From positions 1 through 64,000 of the forward strand of contig JAPLKU010000004.1 in NCBI GenBank assembly GCA_026387935.1: DNA of 64,000 bases, given 5' to 3'. Of this stretch, positions 44,923 to 54,587 are shown one piece after another. The translations under genes and the position numbers were made by a program. Position 1 is the stretch's first letter, and each line of letters opens with the position of its first letter. This stretch comes from Gemmatimonadota bacterium. Lineage in GTDB: Bacteria; Gemmatimonadota; Gemmatimonadetes; Gemmatimonadales; Gemmatimonadaceae. The notes beneath the pieces were generated by a model that made no database searches, was not told where the DNA came from, and saw only the letters and a program-made list of their open reading frames with translations.

Positions 44923-46206
44923 CTACGGGGTCGTCGTGCGTGCGATCCCCGCGAGTGCGGCCACAATCAACAGGGCCCACTGCGGTCCTTTGTACCCAGT
45001 CGGTCCATCATCGTACCACTCACCGGCGGCGTGCGCGTTGCCGCCTTTGCCTCCGCCGCCAATGGTCATGGCGGGAATACCCATGCTCATCGCAAGGTTG
45101 GAGTCGGTGCTGCCTGCGTCGGTGCCCGACGTCTCGCCGATCGCCTTGGCGGCATCGAGCGCCACCTTGATGATGGGCGTGCTGTCCGATTGCGGCACGC
45201 GACCCACGGGACGAATGCCAATCGTGTCGTACTTCACCTTGATCTTTTCGGTTGCTGCGGTCCATCGCGCATTCTCAGTCGCGAGGCCCTTTTCGATGGC
45301 GCTGTGAATCAACTGATCCATCTTCTCGAGGTTGTCCACCGACTCCGAGCGCATGTCCACTTCCATAGAAGCGTCAGGCGAGATGGTGTTCACCGACGTG
45401 CCGCCCTTGACGATACCGACATTGAACGTGGTCTTGATGCCGGTCGGCGGCACGAGGTCGCCGATGTTCGCAACCGCGCGTCCCATGGCATGAATCGCAC
45501 TTGGCACACGCGCGAAAGCGCCGTAGCTGTGCCCGCCCGGGCCCGTGAACACGACGTTGTAGCGCTTGCTGCCCACCGCACGCGCGGCAACGCGGAAGCC
45601 CAGTCCGTCAACCGAGATGAACTGGTCGACCTTGCCCTTGTAGCGGTTGTTGAACAGCTCGCGCATGCCGCGGAGGTTGCCTGGCCCCTCCTCGCCCACG
45701 TCGGCGACGAGAATCACCTTGCCCCGCGTCTCGATCTTGGCCTCATTGAGCGCGCGCGCGATGGACAGAATCACCACGAGCCCGCGGCAGTCATCACCGA
45801 TGCCGGCGCCGTCCATGCGAGTGCCGGTGCGTTTCACTTTTACGTCGGTGCCTTCAGGGAACACGGTATCGAGATGCCCAGCGATCATGATCGTAGGTCC
45901 GCCGCCCTTGCCGGCACGCTCGGCGATCACGTTGCCGGCCGCGTCGATCTTCGTGTCGCGGTAGCCGAGCGCGATCATCCGTTTACGGAACTCAATGCCG
46001 CGCGCCTGTTCCTTGAAGGGCGGGGCAGGGATTTCGCAAAGCTGAACCTGATTCTCGACAATCCAACTGTTCCACGACTTGATGGCTTCAAAGGCCTTCT
46101 TGATGCCGGGGTCGTCTGAGGGAATGTTGCCCTGCGCTGAGAGTGCAGGCCCGGCGAGGAGGATGGCAGCGCAAGCAGCTAGTTGATAACGAGCACGGAG
46201 ATGCAT
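44923..46206 (-). CDS. Secreted M20-family zinc peptidase (second copy)
   Basis: A 427-residue exported protein with a signal peptide (1-24, ALSAQG). M20 motifs: AGHLDTVFPEGTDV, GAGIGDDCRGLV (bridging Asp), ADVGEEGPGNLRG (catalytic Glu pair) and the distal His in NAHAAGEWYDDG. The GGHSYGAFARVPSAIHAMG block is the dimerisation domain. It is closer to PepT/ArgE-like dipeptidases than to the M20 protein at 21009-22430, so the two are not recent duplicates. The ATG at 46206 precedes the signal peptide. Divergent from the acyl-CoA ligase. Confidence 0.9.
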   Translation of the reverse strand: MHLRARYQLAACAAILLAGPALSAQGNIPSDDPGIKKAFEAIKSWNSWIVENQVQLCEIPAPPFKEQARGIEFRKRMIALGYRDTKIDAAGNVIAERAGKGGGPTIMIAGHLDTVFPEGTDVKVKRTGTRMDGAGIGDDCRGLVVILSIARALNEAKIETRGKVILVADVGEEGPGNLRGMRELFNNRYKGKVDQFISVDGLGFRVAARAVGSKRYNVVFTGPGGHSYGAFARVPSAIHAMGRAVANIGDLVPPTGIKTTFNVGIVKGGTSVNTISPDASMEVDMRSESVDNLEKMDQLIHSAIEKGLATENARWTAATEKIKVKYDTIGIRPVGRVPQSDSTPIIKVALDAAKAIGETSGTDAGSTDSNLAMSMGIPAMTIGGGGKGGNAHAAGEWYDDGPTGYKGPQWALLIVAALAGIARTTTP

Positions 46207-46315
46207 ATTCGGCTGATGGAAATGATTGGGAAATGCGGCGCGAAGGACGCCCATCGTATCTCCGGAAACTACCGTTCCACCCGGGGCCCCGCCCGGGCCC
46301 CCGGATGGAGCGCTT

Positions 46316-48031
46316 ATGAGTAACTCCAGTGAAGGGCGCTGGCTCCCCCACTACGACCCTGGCGTTCCGGCGACGCTCGAGCCTTATCCCAACCGGACCC
46401 TCCTCGACTACCTCGCTGAGGCGGCTCGCGATGTGCCGGCCGCCACAGCACTCTGGTTCAAGGGGCGGACCATTTCGTGGAGCCAACTCCAGCGTGAAGC
46501 GAACGACTGCGCGTCGGCCTTCGCCGCGATGGGCGTCAGACGCGGCGACCGCGTGGCTCTCCTCCTGCCGAATTGCCCGCAGTTTTTGATCGCTGAATAC
46601 GGCGCCTGGATGCTCGGCGCGGTGGCCTGCCCGCTCAACCCGATCTACACCGAAGAAGAACTCGTCGAGAAATTTCAGACGCTCAAGCCGCGCATCGTGG
46701 TCACGCTGAGCGCGTTCTACGAACGGGTTTGCACGGCGCGAGCCGGAACGTCAGTGGAACGGGTGGTCTCCACAAGCATCAAGGAGTTCTTTCCGCCGCT
46801 GATCAAGTTGGTGTTCACGCTGTTCATGGAAAAAAAGCTCGGTCACCGTGTGACGATTCGCCCGGGCGATCTCGATTGGCATTCATGGCTGGCGCCGCAT
46901 CGCGGAAAAACGGTTTCCACGCCGCGACCCGGGCCGCAGGACGACGCCATGATTCTGCTCTCTGGTGGAACGACCGGCACGCCCAAGGGCGTGATGGCTT
47001 GGCATCAGGCGTTGGTGATGACGGGCCTGCAGTTCCGCGCCTGGTTCGGCACGTCGCTCGTGGATGGCGTCGATTCCGTGCTCTTGCCCCTGCCGCTCTT
47101 TCATTCGTACGGTGCCTGCCTCGTGCAGAGCGTGTACCTGATGGGCCGGTTTCCGCTCGGGCTCGTGCCGAACCCGCGCGATCTCGATGATCTCGTGAAG
47201 TCCATCGCCGGGTTCAAGCCCGCGCTTTTTGCCGGCGTGCCGACGCTCTACAACGCGCTGCTCAATCACAAGGACGTGAAGAGCGGCAAGGTGAACTTCC
47301 GCTCGCTCAAGGTGTGCGGATCAGGTGCGGCGCCATTGATGGCCGAAACCAAGCGACGCTTCGAGGAAATCACTGGCGCGACGATCACCGAAGCGTACGG
47401 CATGACCGAGTCGCTCATTGCCGGCGTGGCGAACCCAATCGTCGGCCCACGCAAACTCGGCTCGGTTGGCATGCCGCTTCCTGATGTGCATGTGCGCATT
47501 GTCGACGCGGACAACGCCGAGAAAGAATTGCCCGGTAGTGAGGTGGGCGAAATCCTGCTGCGCGGTCCGCAGATCATGAGGAGCTACTTCAACAATCCCG
47601 TTGAAACAGCCGGGATGATCGTGACGCACGCCGACGGCCGTACCTGGCTGCACACTGCCGACCTCGGCTACCTCGACGAAGAGGGCTACCTCTTCATTGT
47701 TGATCGGAAGAAAGACCTTATCAAGGCGAATGGCATGCAGGTGTGGCCGCGCGAGCTGGAGGAAACGCTCGCGAAGCACCCGGCGGTTGCCGACGTGGGA
47801 GTGCGCGGATTCGCTGATGCGGCGCACGGTGAGATTGCCGTGGCGTTCGTCGTGCTCCGCACGGGAATGAACGCGACCGAGGCGGAGCTGCGCGATTACT
47901 GCAAGCAGCACCTGGCGTACTACAAGGTGCCGACGCGGGTGATGTTCCGGGCGGAGCTACCGAAGACGATGATCGGGAAGGTGCTGCGGCGGATGCTGAC
48001 GCTCGACGAGCCGCACCCCGCGCAAACCTGA
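46316..48031 (+). CDS. AMP-forming long-chain acyl-CoA ligase
   Basis: A 571-residue cytosolic or membrane-associated enzyme of the ANL superfamily. Motifs: the P-loop ILLSGGTTGTPKGVM, AYGMTES, the ATP-binding TWLHTADLGYLDEEGYLFIV with DRKKDLIKANGMQVWP, and the acylation lysine near KTMIGKVLRR. It activates fatty acids to acyl-CoA through acyl-AMP for beta-oxidation or lipid synthesis. The start at 46316 is preceded by GGAG. It stands alone, divergent from the M20 gene and convergent with the small gene at 48048-48224. Confidence 0.9.
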   Translation: MSNSSEGRWLPHYDPGVPATLEPYPNRTLLDYLAEAARDVPAATALWFKGRTISWSQLQREANDCASAFAAMGVRRGDRVALLLPNCPQFLIAEYGAWMLGAVACPLNPIYTEEELVEKFQTLKPRIVVTLSAFYERVCTARAGTSVERVVSTSIKEFFPPLIKLVFTLFMEKKLGHRVTIRPGDLDWHSWLAPHRGKTVSTPRPGPQDDAMILLSGGTTGTPKGVMAWHQALVMTGLQFRAWFGTSLVDGVDSVLLPLPLFHSYGACLVQSVYLMGRFPLGLVPNPRDLDDLVKSIAGFKPALFAGVPTLYNALLNHKDVKSGKVNFRSLKVCGSGAAPLMAETKRRFEEITGATITEAYGMTESLIAGVANPIVGPRKLGSVGMPLPDVHVRIVDADNAEKELPGSEVGEILLRGPQIMRSYFNNPVETAGMIVTHADGRTWLHTADLGYLDEEGYLFIVDRKKDLIKANGMQVWPRELEETLAKHPAVADVGVRGFADAAHGEIAVAFVVLRTGMNATEAELRDYCKQHLAYYKVPTRVMFRAELPKTMIGKVLRRMLTLDEPHPAQT

Positions 48032-48047
48032 ACCAGCCAGCAACCGC

Positions 48048-48224
48048 CTAGAACTCGCGCTTCTTCATCTCTTTGAAGAACCGGTCGCGTTCGATGTCAT
48101 TCTCATCAGTGACGCGTTGCGGCGCCGTCTTGTCGTAGACCTTGGCAAAATCGGTCTTCGGCTTGGGCGTCTTCGTCATTTTCTTGACGAGGTTCAGGAT
48201 TTTCTTGTCGTCGTACATCGCCAT
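48048..48224 (-). CDS. Small conserved-looking protein (58 aa), function unknown
   Basis: A 58-residue cytosolic protein starting MAMYDDKKILNLVKK and ending in RFFKEMKKREF. It has a strong SD (GGAGGA, spacing 7) in front of the ATG at 48224, normal codon use and fills the gap between convergent and divergent neighbours, so it is very likely a real gene although short. It is highly charged, Lys/Asp-rich, probably helical with a central proline-rich hinge (KTPKPKTD). No family is recognised. A divergent promoter region of about 70 bases separates it from the O-antigen-ligase-like gene. Confidence 0.7.
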   Translation of the reverse strand: MAMYDDKKILNLVKKMTKTPKPKTDFAKVYDKTAPQRVTDENDIERDRFFKEMKKREF

Positions 48225-48295
48225 CGGGTGTCCTCCAGCGTCAGGATCGCTCCAGCAATGTAGCGCAGCCGGGCCCGCGCGGCGACATTCCGACC

Positions 48296-49930
48296 GTGGA
48301 CACGACGCCTTCCGAACGCACGGGACGGGAACTCAGCCCGGTTGGGCGGGGACTGATTCTTCTCGGAATTTGGGTCGCTGCCGCCGGCGCGGCCTTGGCG
48401 GTCGTGAGCTACCGGTCGTTCGACCTCGACCGGTTCTTCGTCCCCAAGGAGTTGGCGCTTCACGCCGGGGCGACGCTGATCGTCATCTCGCTCGCGGCGG
48501 CTGGGTGGCGAGCCGGGGCCACGCGAGTGAACGTCGTGCTCTCCGTCTGGCTGGCGCTCTCCGTGATTTCGGGCTTTGGCGCCGCCAGCGGTTGGCACGC
48601 CGTCCGCGCGGTGGAACTCTCCTTGAGCGCGGCGGCCCTCTTCTGGGGCGCGACGGCGCTGCGCCATGCGGGTCGAGAGCGATCAGTGGTCATCGCACTC
48701 GGCGCGGCGGTAACACTCGCGACGGCATCGTCGCTCGCGCAGGCGTACGGATTCAAGCTCGATATTTTCGCGGTCAATCGTGCGCCGGGCGGCACACTGG
48801 GCAATCGCAATTTCATTGCGCATGTCGCGGCGATGGGTCTCCCGTTGCTGGTCTGGCTTTCGGCCACCGCCCGATCGTCCGCGCGCGCGCTGGTTGGGTC
48901 AGTCGCGATTCTCATGCTCGCTGCGGCGCTTGTGCTCTCACGGACGCGCGCCGCCTGGCTCGCGCTGGGCATCTGGGCCGTCATCGCGCTGCCAGTTGCG
49001 TGGGCTCGTCGCGACGTGATTGTTCCCGCTCTCGCGCCGCGCCGCGTTTGGCTGCTGGGCGGAGCCCTCGGTACTGGCGTCGTGCTGGCGCTGCTGCTCC
49101 CGAACGGGCTCGACTGGAAGAGCGACTCGCCCTACCTCGACTCCGTCCTCGGCGTGGTGAACTACCGCGAAGGAAGTGGGGCGGGCCGTCTCAAGCAGTA
49201 CCAGAACTCATTCAAGATGGCGGCGGCACATCCGGTACTTGGTGTGGGGCCGGGCAATTGGGCAGCGGAGTACCCGGGGTTTGCCGCGCGGAATGATCCG
49301 TCTATTCTCGAAACGAACGGCATGACAGCCAATCCGTGGCCAAGCAGCGATTGGGTGGCCGCGCTGGCAGAGCGGGGTGCGATTGCGACGTTGGGGCTCA
49401 TCGCATTTGTCGGCTTGCTGTTGCTGGCGGCATGGCGCTGCTGGCGTGACGACTCGCAACCGGCGCGCGAGCGACTCGGCGCGCTTGCCGGTGGCAGCGT
49501 GGTGTTGATCGGGGCCATTGAAGGCACGTTCGATGCCGTGTCGTTGCTCGCATTTCCTTCGGTGATTCTGTTGGGTGCCGCTGGCGCACTCGTTCCGGCA
49601 AGCGACGGTTCCACGGTGCGGTGGATCAGTGGGCGCGCCCGAGCGTATATGACGGCACTCGGTGCAGTGGTCTGGCTCGTGTTCGTCGCGATGTCCACAC
49701 GAAAAATTCAGGCGATGCGACTCTATACGAATGGGACATACGACGCAGTGCGAGACGCGGCGTCATTCGATCCCGGGTCGTACCGAATTCAATTGCGCGC
49801 GGCGGAAGTCGCCGCTGCGCGTGGGTACTGCAAGCTTGCGTACCACAACGCGATGAATGCCGCGGCGCTCTTTCCGCGCGCAGTGGCCGCGCAGGCACTC
49901 GTGGCCAAGTGCGCTGCCGCTGAAAAGTAA
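48296..49930 (+). CDS. O-antigen ligase / polymerase-like membrane protein
   Basis: A 544-residue inner-membrane protein with a GTG start. About ten to twelve hydrophobic segments are spread over residues 20-470, with a large periplasmic loop (about 265-355) containing KQYQNSFKMAAAHPVLGVGP followed by GNW, the hallmark of the Wzy_C/O-antigen-ligase (WaaL) group. NRNFIAHVAAMGLPLLVWL is another conserved-looking block. The C-terminal 70 residues are soluble and Ala-rich with TPR-like helices. The family joins or polymerises surface glycans, or glycosylates proteins. No polysaccharide cluster is near, so the acceptor is unknown. Confidence 0.8.
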   Translation: MDTTPSERTGRELSPVGRGLILLGIWVAAAGAALAVVSYRSFDLDRFFVPKELALHAGATLIVISLAAAGWRAGATRVNVVLSVWLALSVISGFGAASGWHAVRAVELSLSAAALFWGATALRHAGRERSVVIALGAAVTLATASSLAQAYGFKLDIFAVNRAPGGTLGNRNFIAHVAAMGLPLLVWLSATARSSARALVGSVAILMLAAALVLSRTRAAWLALGIWAVIALPVAWARRDVIVPALAPRRVWLLGGALGTGVVLALLLPNGLDWKSDSPYLDSVLGVVNYREGSGAGRLKQYQNSFKMAAAHPVLGVGPGNWAAEYPGFAARNDPSILETNGMTANPWPSSDWVAALAERGAIATLGLIAFVGLLLLAAWRCWRDDSQPARERLGALAGGSVVLIGAIEGTFDAVSLLAFPSVILLGAAGALVPASDGSTVRWISGRARAYMTALGAVVWLVFVAMSTRKIQAMRLYTNGTYDAVRDAASFDPGSYRIQLRAAEVAAARGYCKLAYHNAMNAAALFPRAVAAQALVAKCAAAEK

Positions 49931-49963
49931 ACGCCAAACGCGCGCCCACTGCGGCGCGCGGGG

Positions 49964-51121
49964 TCAGCCCGTCAAGATTGCAACGATCGCGCGCAGTGCC
50001 GTTGCATCGGGCGCCGTGCCCTGCGCCACTTTCTGGTTACCGCCGCCGCGCCCGCCATGTGCTGCGAGTGCTGGTTTGAGCAACGCGCCGGCATTGAGTC
50101 CACTGTCTTCGCTCGCCGCAAAGACAATCGTATTCGGTGATTCGCAGCTGCCGATGAACGCGGCTTTGGGCAGCGACGTGATTGCCGTCGCAAGGGCACG
50201 CAGTTCTTCCGGCGCGGCGCTGACGACGATCCATCGCACGTCGGCGGCGGATGGCGCGGTCGCGTCGTAGTGCTCGCGCGCGCGATACGCGGCGAGAGAC
50301 TCCACGAGTTTGCGCTTCTCCGATTCCATCGCGCGCAGCGATTCGTTCTGCGAAGCGACAAGCGTGGGAACTTCATCGATGCCCGTGGAAAGCACGGCGG
50401 CAATTCCCGTGAGTGCTTCGTAGTCCGCTCGTGCGCGCGCAATAGCCCGAGCGCCGCAGATGAACTCCACGCGCGTCTGCTTCTTGTATTTCTCGAGTTT
50501 CCTGATGAGTACGCCGCCGATTTCGCCTGTCGCGCGCACATGTGTGCCACCGCAGGCGCTGCGGTCGATCTCGGCGATCGACACAATGCGAATCTCGCCG
50601 GTCCGATCGCTCGGCTTGCGGAGCCCTGACGCCGTAGCCGCGTCTTCGAAGGCCACGCTCACCGCACGATTCTCGGCCACGATCTGATTCGCCCGCGTCT
50701 CGATCCGGATTGCTTCGGTACGCGTGACGGATTCGACTTCAATGTCCACTGTGGCCGAATCAGCGCCAAAATGCACGCTGGCTGTTTTTGCCTTGAGCAA
50801 ATCTTCGAACAACGCGGAGAGGAGGTGCTGGCCGGTGTGTTGCTGCATGTGGTCGAAGCGTCGCTTCCAGTCCACTGCGCCCTTGACCGTCGCGCCAACC
50901 GCAAACGAGGGCGCCGACTCGAGGAGGTGCATGATTCCGGCGTCCTCGTCAATCACCTCCACCACGCGAACCCCGCCGAGCGTGCCCAGGTCGAATTGTT
51001 GGCCCCCGGAGGTGGGATAAAACGCCGTCTTGTTCAACCGGACGCGCGTGCCCTCCACCGATTCGACGGTGCCTTCGAAGGCGGTCAGGTACGCATCGGT
51101 GAAATAGAGGCGATCGGTCAT
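49964..51121 (-). CDS. Alanyl-tRNA editing protein (AlaX-L type) with DHHA1 domain
   Basis: A 385-residue cytosolic protein homologous to the editing and C-terminal parts of AlaRS without the synthetase core. AYLTAFEGTVESVEGTRVRL opens a beta-barrel domain. Zinc ligands are in HTGQHLLSALF (HxxxH) and CGGTHV (CxxxH). The C-terminus GGRGGGNQKVAQGTAP is the DHHA1 motif. It would hydrolyse mischarged Ser- or Gly-tRNA(Ala) in trans. Single gene, convergent with the O-antigen-ligase-like gene. Confidence 0.92.
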   Translation of the reverse strand: MTDRLYFTDAYLTAFEGTVESVEGTRVRLNKTAFYPTSGGQQFDLGTLGGVRVVEVIDEDAGIMHLLESAPSFAVGATVKGAVDWKRRFDHMQQHTGQHLLSALFEDLLKAKTASVHFGADSATVDIEVESVTRTEAIRIETRANQIVAENRAVSVAFEDAATASGLRKPSDRTGEIRIVSIAEIDRSACGGTHVRATGEIGGVLIRKLEKYKKQTRVEFICGARAIARARADYEALTGIAAVLSTGIDEVPTLVASQNESLRAMESEKRKLVESLAAYRAREHYDATAPSAADVRWIVVSAAPEELRALATAITSLPKAAFIGSCESPNTIVFAASEDSGLNAGALLKPALAAHGGRGGGNQKVAQGTAPDATALRAIVAILTG

Positions 51122-51608
51122 CTGGCAGAGAGGGTTCGGGTCATGGATGGTACCGCCCCGTAGGGGGTCGGCGCGAGGCGGGCCCGAGAAGTGGTTTCAA
51201 AACCCATTGTGGGGTCTCGGCGCTAACGCGTCATCGGACAAGCGCCGGATGAATCGGAGACCAGCCGGATACGGCAACGGACTGGGGGTACTACACCGAC
51301 GGTGCCCTTCGAGGCAGTTCGCCCAGGTAGTTGCAGTGGTCGCACGCACGAAGCATCCGATCCAGTCCGGCGGTGTTCCGCGCACGCGATAGCGCCGAGA
51401 CACCGGTCGATCGCGCAGTGACTCGAGTCATGACGCGTCGAGCCGGTGTTGAAACCACTTCCACGCCGGCGCAAAATCACGGCGGTGCCCGGCGGTCCTC
51501 CGTCGTCGCCCCAGCGCCCAGCCCCTTTTAGCCGTAAGTTCTGCATGCAGGTCGCCGGGCGACCCCCGGCCGCGGAATCATAGGCCACCACATCGCGAGG
51601 GACGTAGC
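51122..51608. other. 487-bp intergenic region, no gene recognised
   Basis: Frames here (for example 51223-51624 minus) are Arg/Pro-rich, lack ribosome binding sites and run through the start region of the S9 gene. No repeat, tRNA or convincing riboswitch is visible. The last part presumably holds the S9 promoter; GAGGG at 51597-51601 is the SD of that gene. The region is slightly less GC-rich and may contain decayed coding sequence. Confidence 0.5.
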
Positions 51609-54323
51609 ATGATGCGGACTCCACGTTTTATCCGCCTGGCTTCAGGCGCCCTGTTCACCCTGCTTTTTGTAGCCGGCCCCGTCTTGGCGCAGGCCAATGA
51701 TCCGGCGGCGGCCATCGCGGCCGACAAGGCACTGCTCGCCAAGGAGACCTACCAGCTCCCGCCCGCCGAAATCGCAAAGCTGGTCACGGCGCCGCGGCAC
51801 CTGAATATCTCGCTCTCCCAGCCGAGCCCCGACCGGAAGTATTTCCTCAAGGCCGAGAGCGAAGGGCTGCCCAGCGTTACGACGTACGGAAAGCCGCATA
51901 ACTACTACGCCGGCCTTCAGGTTGATCCCAAGGCGAATCGTGTGCGCACGCTGACCACGCGCGGAAGCACGGGTCTTTCGCTGATTGATCCAGTGACCGG
52001 CAAATCGACGTCGATCGCCATCCCGGCCGGCTCCACAGTGAGCAGCCCGGCATGGTCGCCGGACGGCAAGCAGCTCGCCTACGTCGCGAACTTCGACGCG
52101 GCGTCGCATGTGTTCGTCGCCGACATCGCGACTGGCAAGTCCGTGCAGGTTACGAGCGCGAAGAATTCGCTGCTTGCGACGCTCGTGACGTCGATCGAGT
52201 GGACGGCGGACGGCAAGAACATCGTTGCGGTCGTGCTGCCTGATGGTCGCGGCACCGAGCCGAAGAAGCCGGACATCGCGACGGGACCGCAGGTTCGCCT
52301 CTGGCTCGATCCGGTCAAGTCGCCGCAGCGCCAGTTCGCCAGTCTCATGGAAGAGCCCTGGGAATTTGAGCAACTCAAGTTCTACACCACGGGCCAGCTC
52401 ACGGTGATCGACGTCAAGACGAAACTCGCGAAGAAGATCGGCGCGCCGGCGATGATCCAGAGCGTGGATGCGTCGCCCGACGGTCAATTCTTCCGCGTGT
52501 CGGTGATGCAGGAGCCGTTCTCGTACGTGGTGCAGTACTCGAGCTTCGGCAATGTCGAACAGATCTGGGACGCGACGGGTAAGGTTGTCGCCGAACTGCA
52601 GAAGCGTCCGCTCCGCGAAATGCCGGATTCCACGCAGGGTGGCGCGGGGTTTGGTGGCCGCGGTGGCGCCGCGGGCCCGCTGGGCAAGCGGCTGCTCTCC
52701 TGGATGCCGGCCGGAAGCGGCATGTACTACATCGCCGGTGACTCGGCGGCCGCTGGTGGCGGTCGCGCTGGTGCTGCAGGTGGTGCAGCGCCTGCCGGTG
52801 GTCGTGGTGGACGGGGCTCAGGTGGTGCCGGCGGACGCCAACGGGTGGTGCTCTGGAAGGCGCCCTTCGGCGCGGCCGACACAACGACGCTCTATCAGGC
52901 CGACGGCGCCATCAGCTCGCTGACGTTCACGGACGACGCCAAACAGGTTTTCATTGGCACGACCGCGAACAGCACTGGCGAGATCTATCACGTTGACCTC
53001 GCCACGCCCGCGGAGAAGCACACGATCGTGCGCGCACGCGCTTACACGCCGACGTTTACGGCAGGCGGCGGTGGCGGACGTGGCGGTGTGGGCGGTGGTG
53101 GCGGTGCAAGCCGTGGCGCGGCCGCAACCGATGACTCGCTGATGTTCTATGCGAATCCGGGCGGCATGATGACGAAGCGCGGCACGCTCGGCGGACAGGT
53201 GGCGATGGTCTCGTCGGACCACGCGGTGTACCTCTCCGGCACGCAGTTCAGCCCGAACTATCTGCAGAATGCGCCGCGCGCGTTCGTGGATAAGGTGGAC
53301 GTCAAGACGGGCACCAAGACCCGCATCTTCCAAAGCGCAACGGATGCTGTTGAAACCGTGGCTGCTCCGCTCGACGATGATTTCGCGAAGGCCATTGTGC
53401 ATCGCGAGTCGTCGAAGGAAGTGCAGGACTCGTACTTGCGCGACATGAAGGCCGGCACGATGACAAAGCTCACGGCGAACAAGGATTTTGCGCCGGAGTT
53501 CACGAATGCGCTCCGCAAGCGCATCACGGTCACTCGCCCGGACGGATTCAAGTTCGTCGTGAAGCTGACGCTCCCGGCGGACTACAAGGCGGGAACGCGG
53601 TTGCCGGCGTTCTTCTGGTTCTATCCATATGAATACACGGAGCAGGCCAACTACGACCGGACGTTGCGCACGGAGAACGTCAATGCGTTCCCGACGGGCG
53701 GTCCGCGCACGATGGAGTACTTCACGCAGCTCGGCTACGCCGTCGCGAACTTCGATCCTCCGATCGTCGGCCAGGACGGGCGGATGAACGACAACTATGT
53801 CACCGATCTCGTGACGAATCTGTCCGCGGTCATCGACGAGCTCGACAAGCAGGGGTATATCGACCGCACGCGGCTTGGAATTGGCGGACACAGCTACGGC
53901 GGATTCAGCACGATGAATGCGCTGACGCACACGCCCTTCTTCAAAGCCGGCATTGCCGGCGACGGCATGTACAACCGCACGCTGACGCCGACGTCATTCC
54001 AGAACGAGCGTCGCGACTTCTGGCAGGCGCAGAAGACGTACACGGAAATGTCGCCGTTCTTCTATGCCGACAAGATGCAGGGTGCGATCCTGATGTATCA
54101 CTCGATCGAGGACCAGAACGTCGGCACCGCGCCGGAGAGTTCAATTCGCATGATGCAGGCGATGCGGGCGAACGGAAAGACCGCGGCGCTCTTCATGTAT
54201 CCGTACGAGGACCATGGCCCGGCCACGAAGGAATCGGACCTGGACCAGTGGGCCCGCTGGACGGCGTGGCTCGACATGTATGTGAAGCACGCAAACGACA
54301 AGAAGCCGAACGTAGTGCCGTAA
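51609..54323 (+). CDS. Secreted S9-family serine peptidase (second)
   Basis: A 904-residue exported enzyme with a signal peptide (1-28, VLAQA). Propeller region about 60-620 (SSPAWSPDGKQLAYVAN), with three Gly/Arg-rich inserts near residues 340-350, 380-410 and 485-505. The hydrolase domain shows the nucleophile in GGHSYGGFST (Ser762), an acid in HSIEDQNVGT and histidine in YEDHGPA. The YPYEYTEQANYDRTL stretch resembles glutamyl endopeptidase-like S9D members, so cleavage after acidic residues is possible. Transcribed alone and followed by a terminator. Confidence 0.9.
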   Translation: MMRTPRFIRLASGALFTLLFVAGPVLAQANDPAAAIAADKALLAKETYQLPPAEIAKLVTAPRHLNISLSQPSPDRKYFLKAESEGLPSVTTYGKPHNYYAGLQVDPKANRVRTLTTRGSTGLSLIDPVTGKSTSIAIPAGSTVSSPAWSPDGKQLAYVANFDAASHVFVADIATGKSVQVTSAKNSLLATLVTSIEWTADGKNIVAVVLPDGRGTEPKKPDIATGPQVRLWLDPVKSPQRQFASLMEEPWEFEQLKFYTTGQLTVIDVKTKLAKKIGAPAMIQSVDASPDGQFFRVSVMQEPFSYVVQYSSFGNVEQIWDATGKVVAELQKRPLREMPDSTQGGAGFGGRGGAAGPLGKRLLSWMPAGSGMYYIAGDSAAAGGGRAGAAGGAAPAGGRGGRGSGGAGGRQRVVLWKAPFGAADTTTLYQADGAISSLTFTDDAKQVFIGTTANSTGEIYHVDLATPAEKHTIVRARAYTPTFTAGGGGGRGGVGGGGGASRGAAATDDSLMFYANPGGMMTKRGTLGGQVAMVSSDHAVYLSGTQFSPNYLQNAPRAFVDKVDVKTGTKTRIFQSATDAVETVAAPLDDDFAKAIVHRESSKEVQDSYLRDMKAGTMTKLTANKDFAPEFTNALRKRITVTRPDGFKFVVKLTLPADYKAGTRLPAFFWFYPYEYTEQANYDRTLRTENVNAFPTGGPRTMEYFTQLGYAVANFDPPIVGQDGRMNDNYVTDLVTNLSAVIDELDKQGYIDRTRLGIGGHSYGGFSTMNALTHTPFFKAGIAGDGMYNRTLTPTSFQNERRDFWQAQKTYTEMSPFFYADKMQGAILMYHSIEDQNVGTAPESSIRMMQAMRANGKTAALFMYPYEDHGPATKESDLDQWARWTAWLDMYVKHANDKKPNVVP

Positions 54324-54337
54324 AGCAGGGTTCTGTA

Positions 54338-54377
54338 AAAAGAGCGGGGGTGCGGCGACTGCCGCACCCCCGCTTTG
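54338..54377 (+). terminator. Intrinsic terminator of the S9 peptidase gene
   Basis: A perfect 14-bp stem (54343-54356 with 54361-54374) with a 4-base loop, A-run before and TTT after. Confidence 0.9.
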
Positions 54378-54587
54378 CGTCTTACGGTTGACCATGTGCG
54401 TGGCCGGCACGCCGTCGTCCCGATGGGCGGCAGCGCCTCCATCTGGTAGATCGCTGCACGAATTCGATGTCGCAAGCGAGGGAATGTTGACGTGTCCCTG
54501 CGGAGGCAACCCTACCTTGGCCATCGACTCGCAGCGCGTGCATCACAGTGCACGCGTCGTTTTCACCGACTCTTCGGTGACGACCCG

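Noticed and set aside
51223-51624. Minus-strand ORF of 133 codons in the 487-bp intergenic gap
   Set aside because: Arg/Ser/Cys-rich translation without SD, running into the start of the S9 gene; more likely chance.
54487-54515. Promoter of the class II tRNA at TTGACG
   Set aside because: The -35 is good but the -10 (CCCTAC) is poor and the distance to the tRNA is about 70-100 bases, so the assignment was not made.
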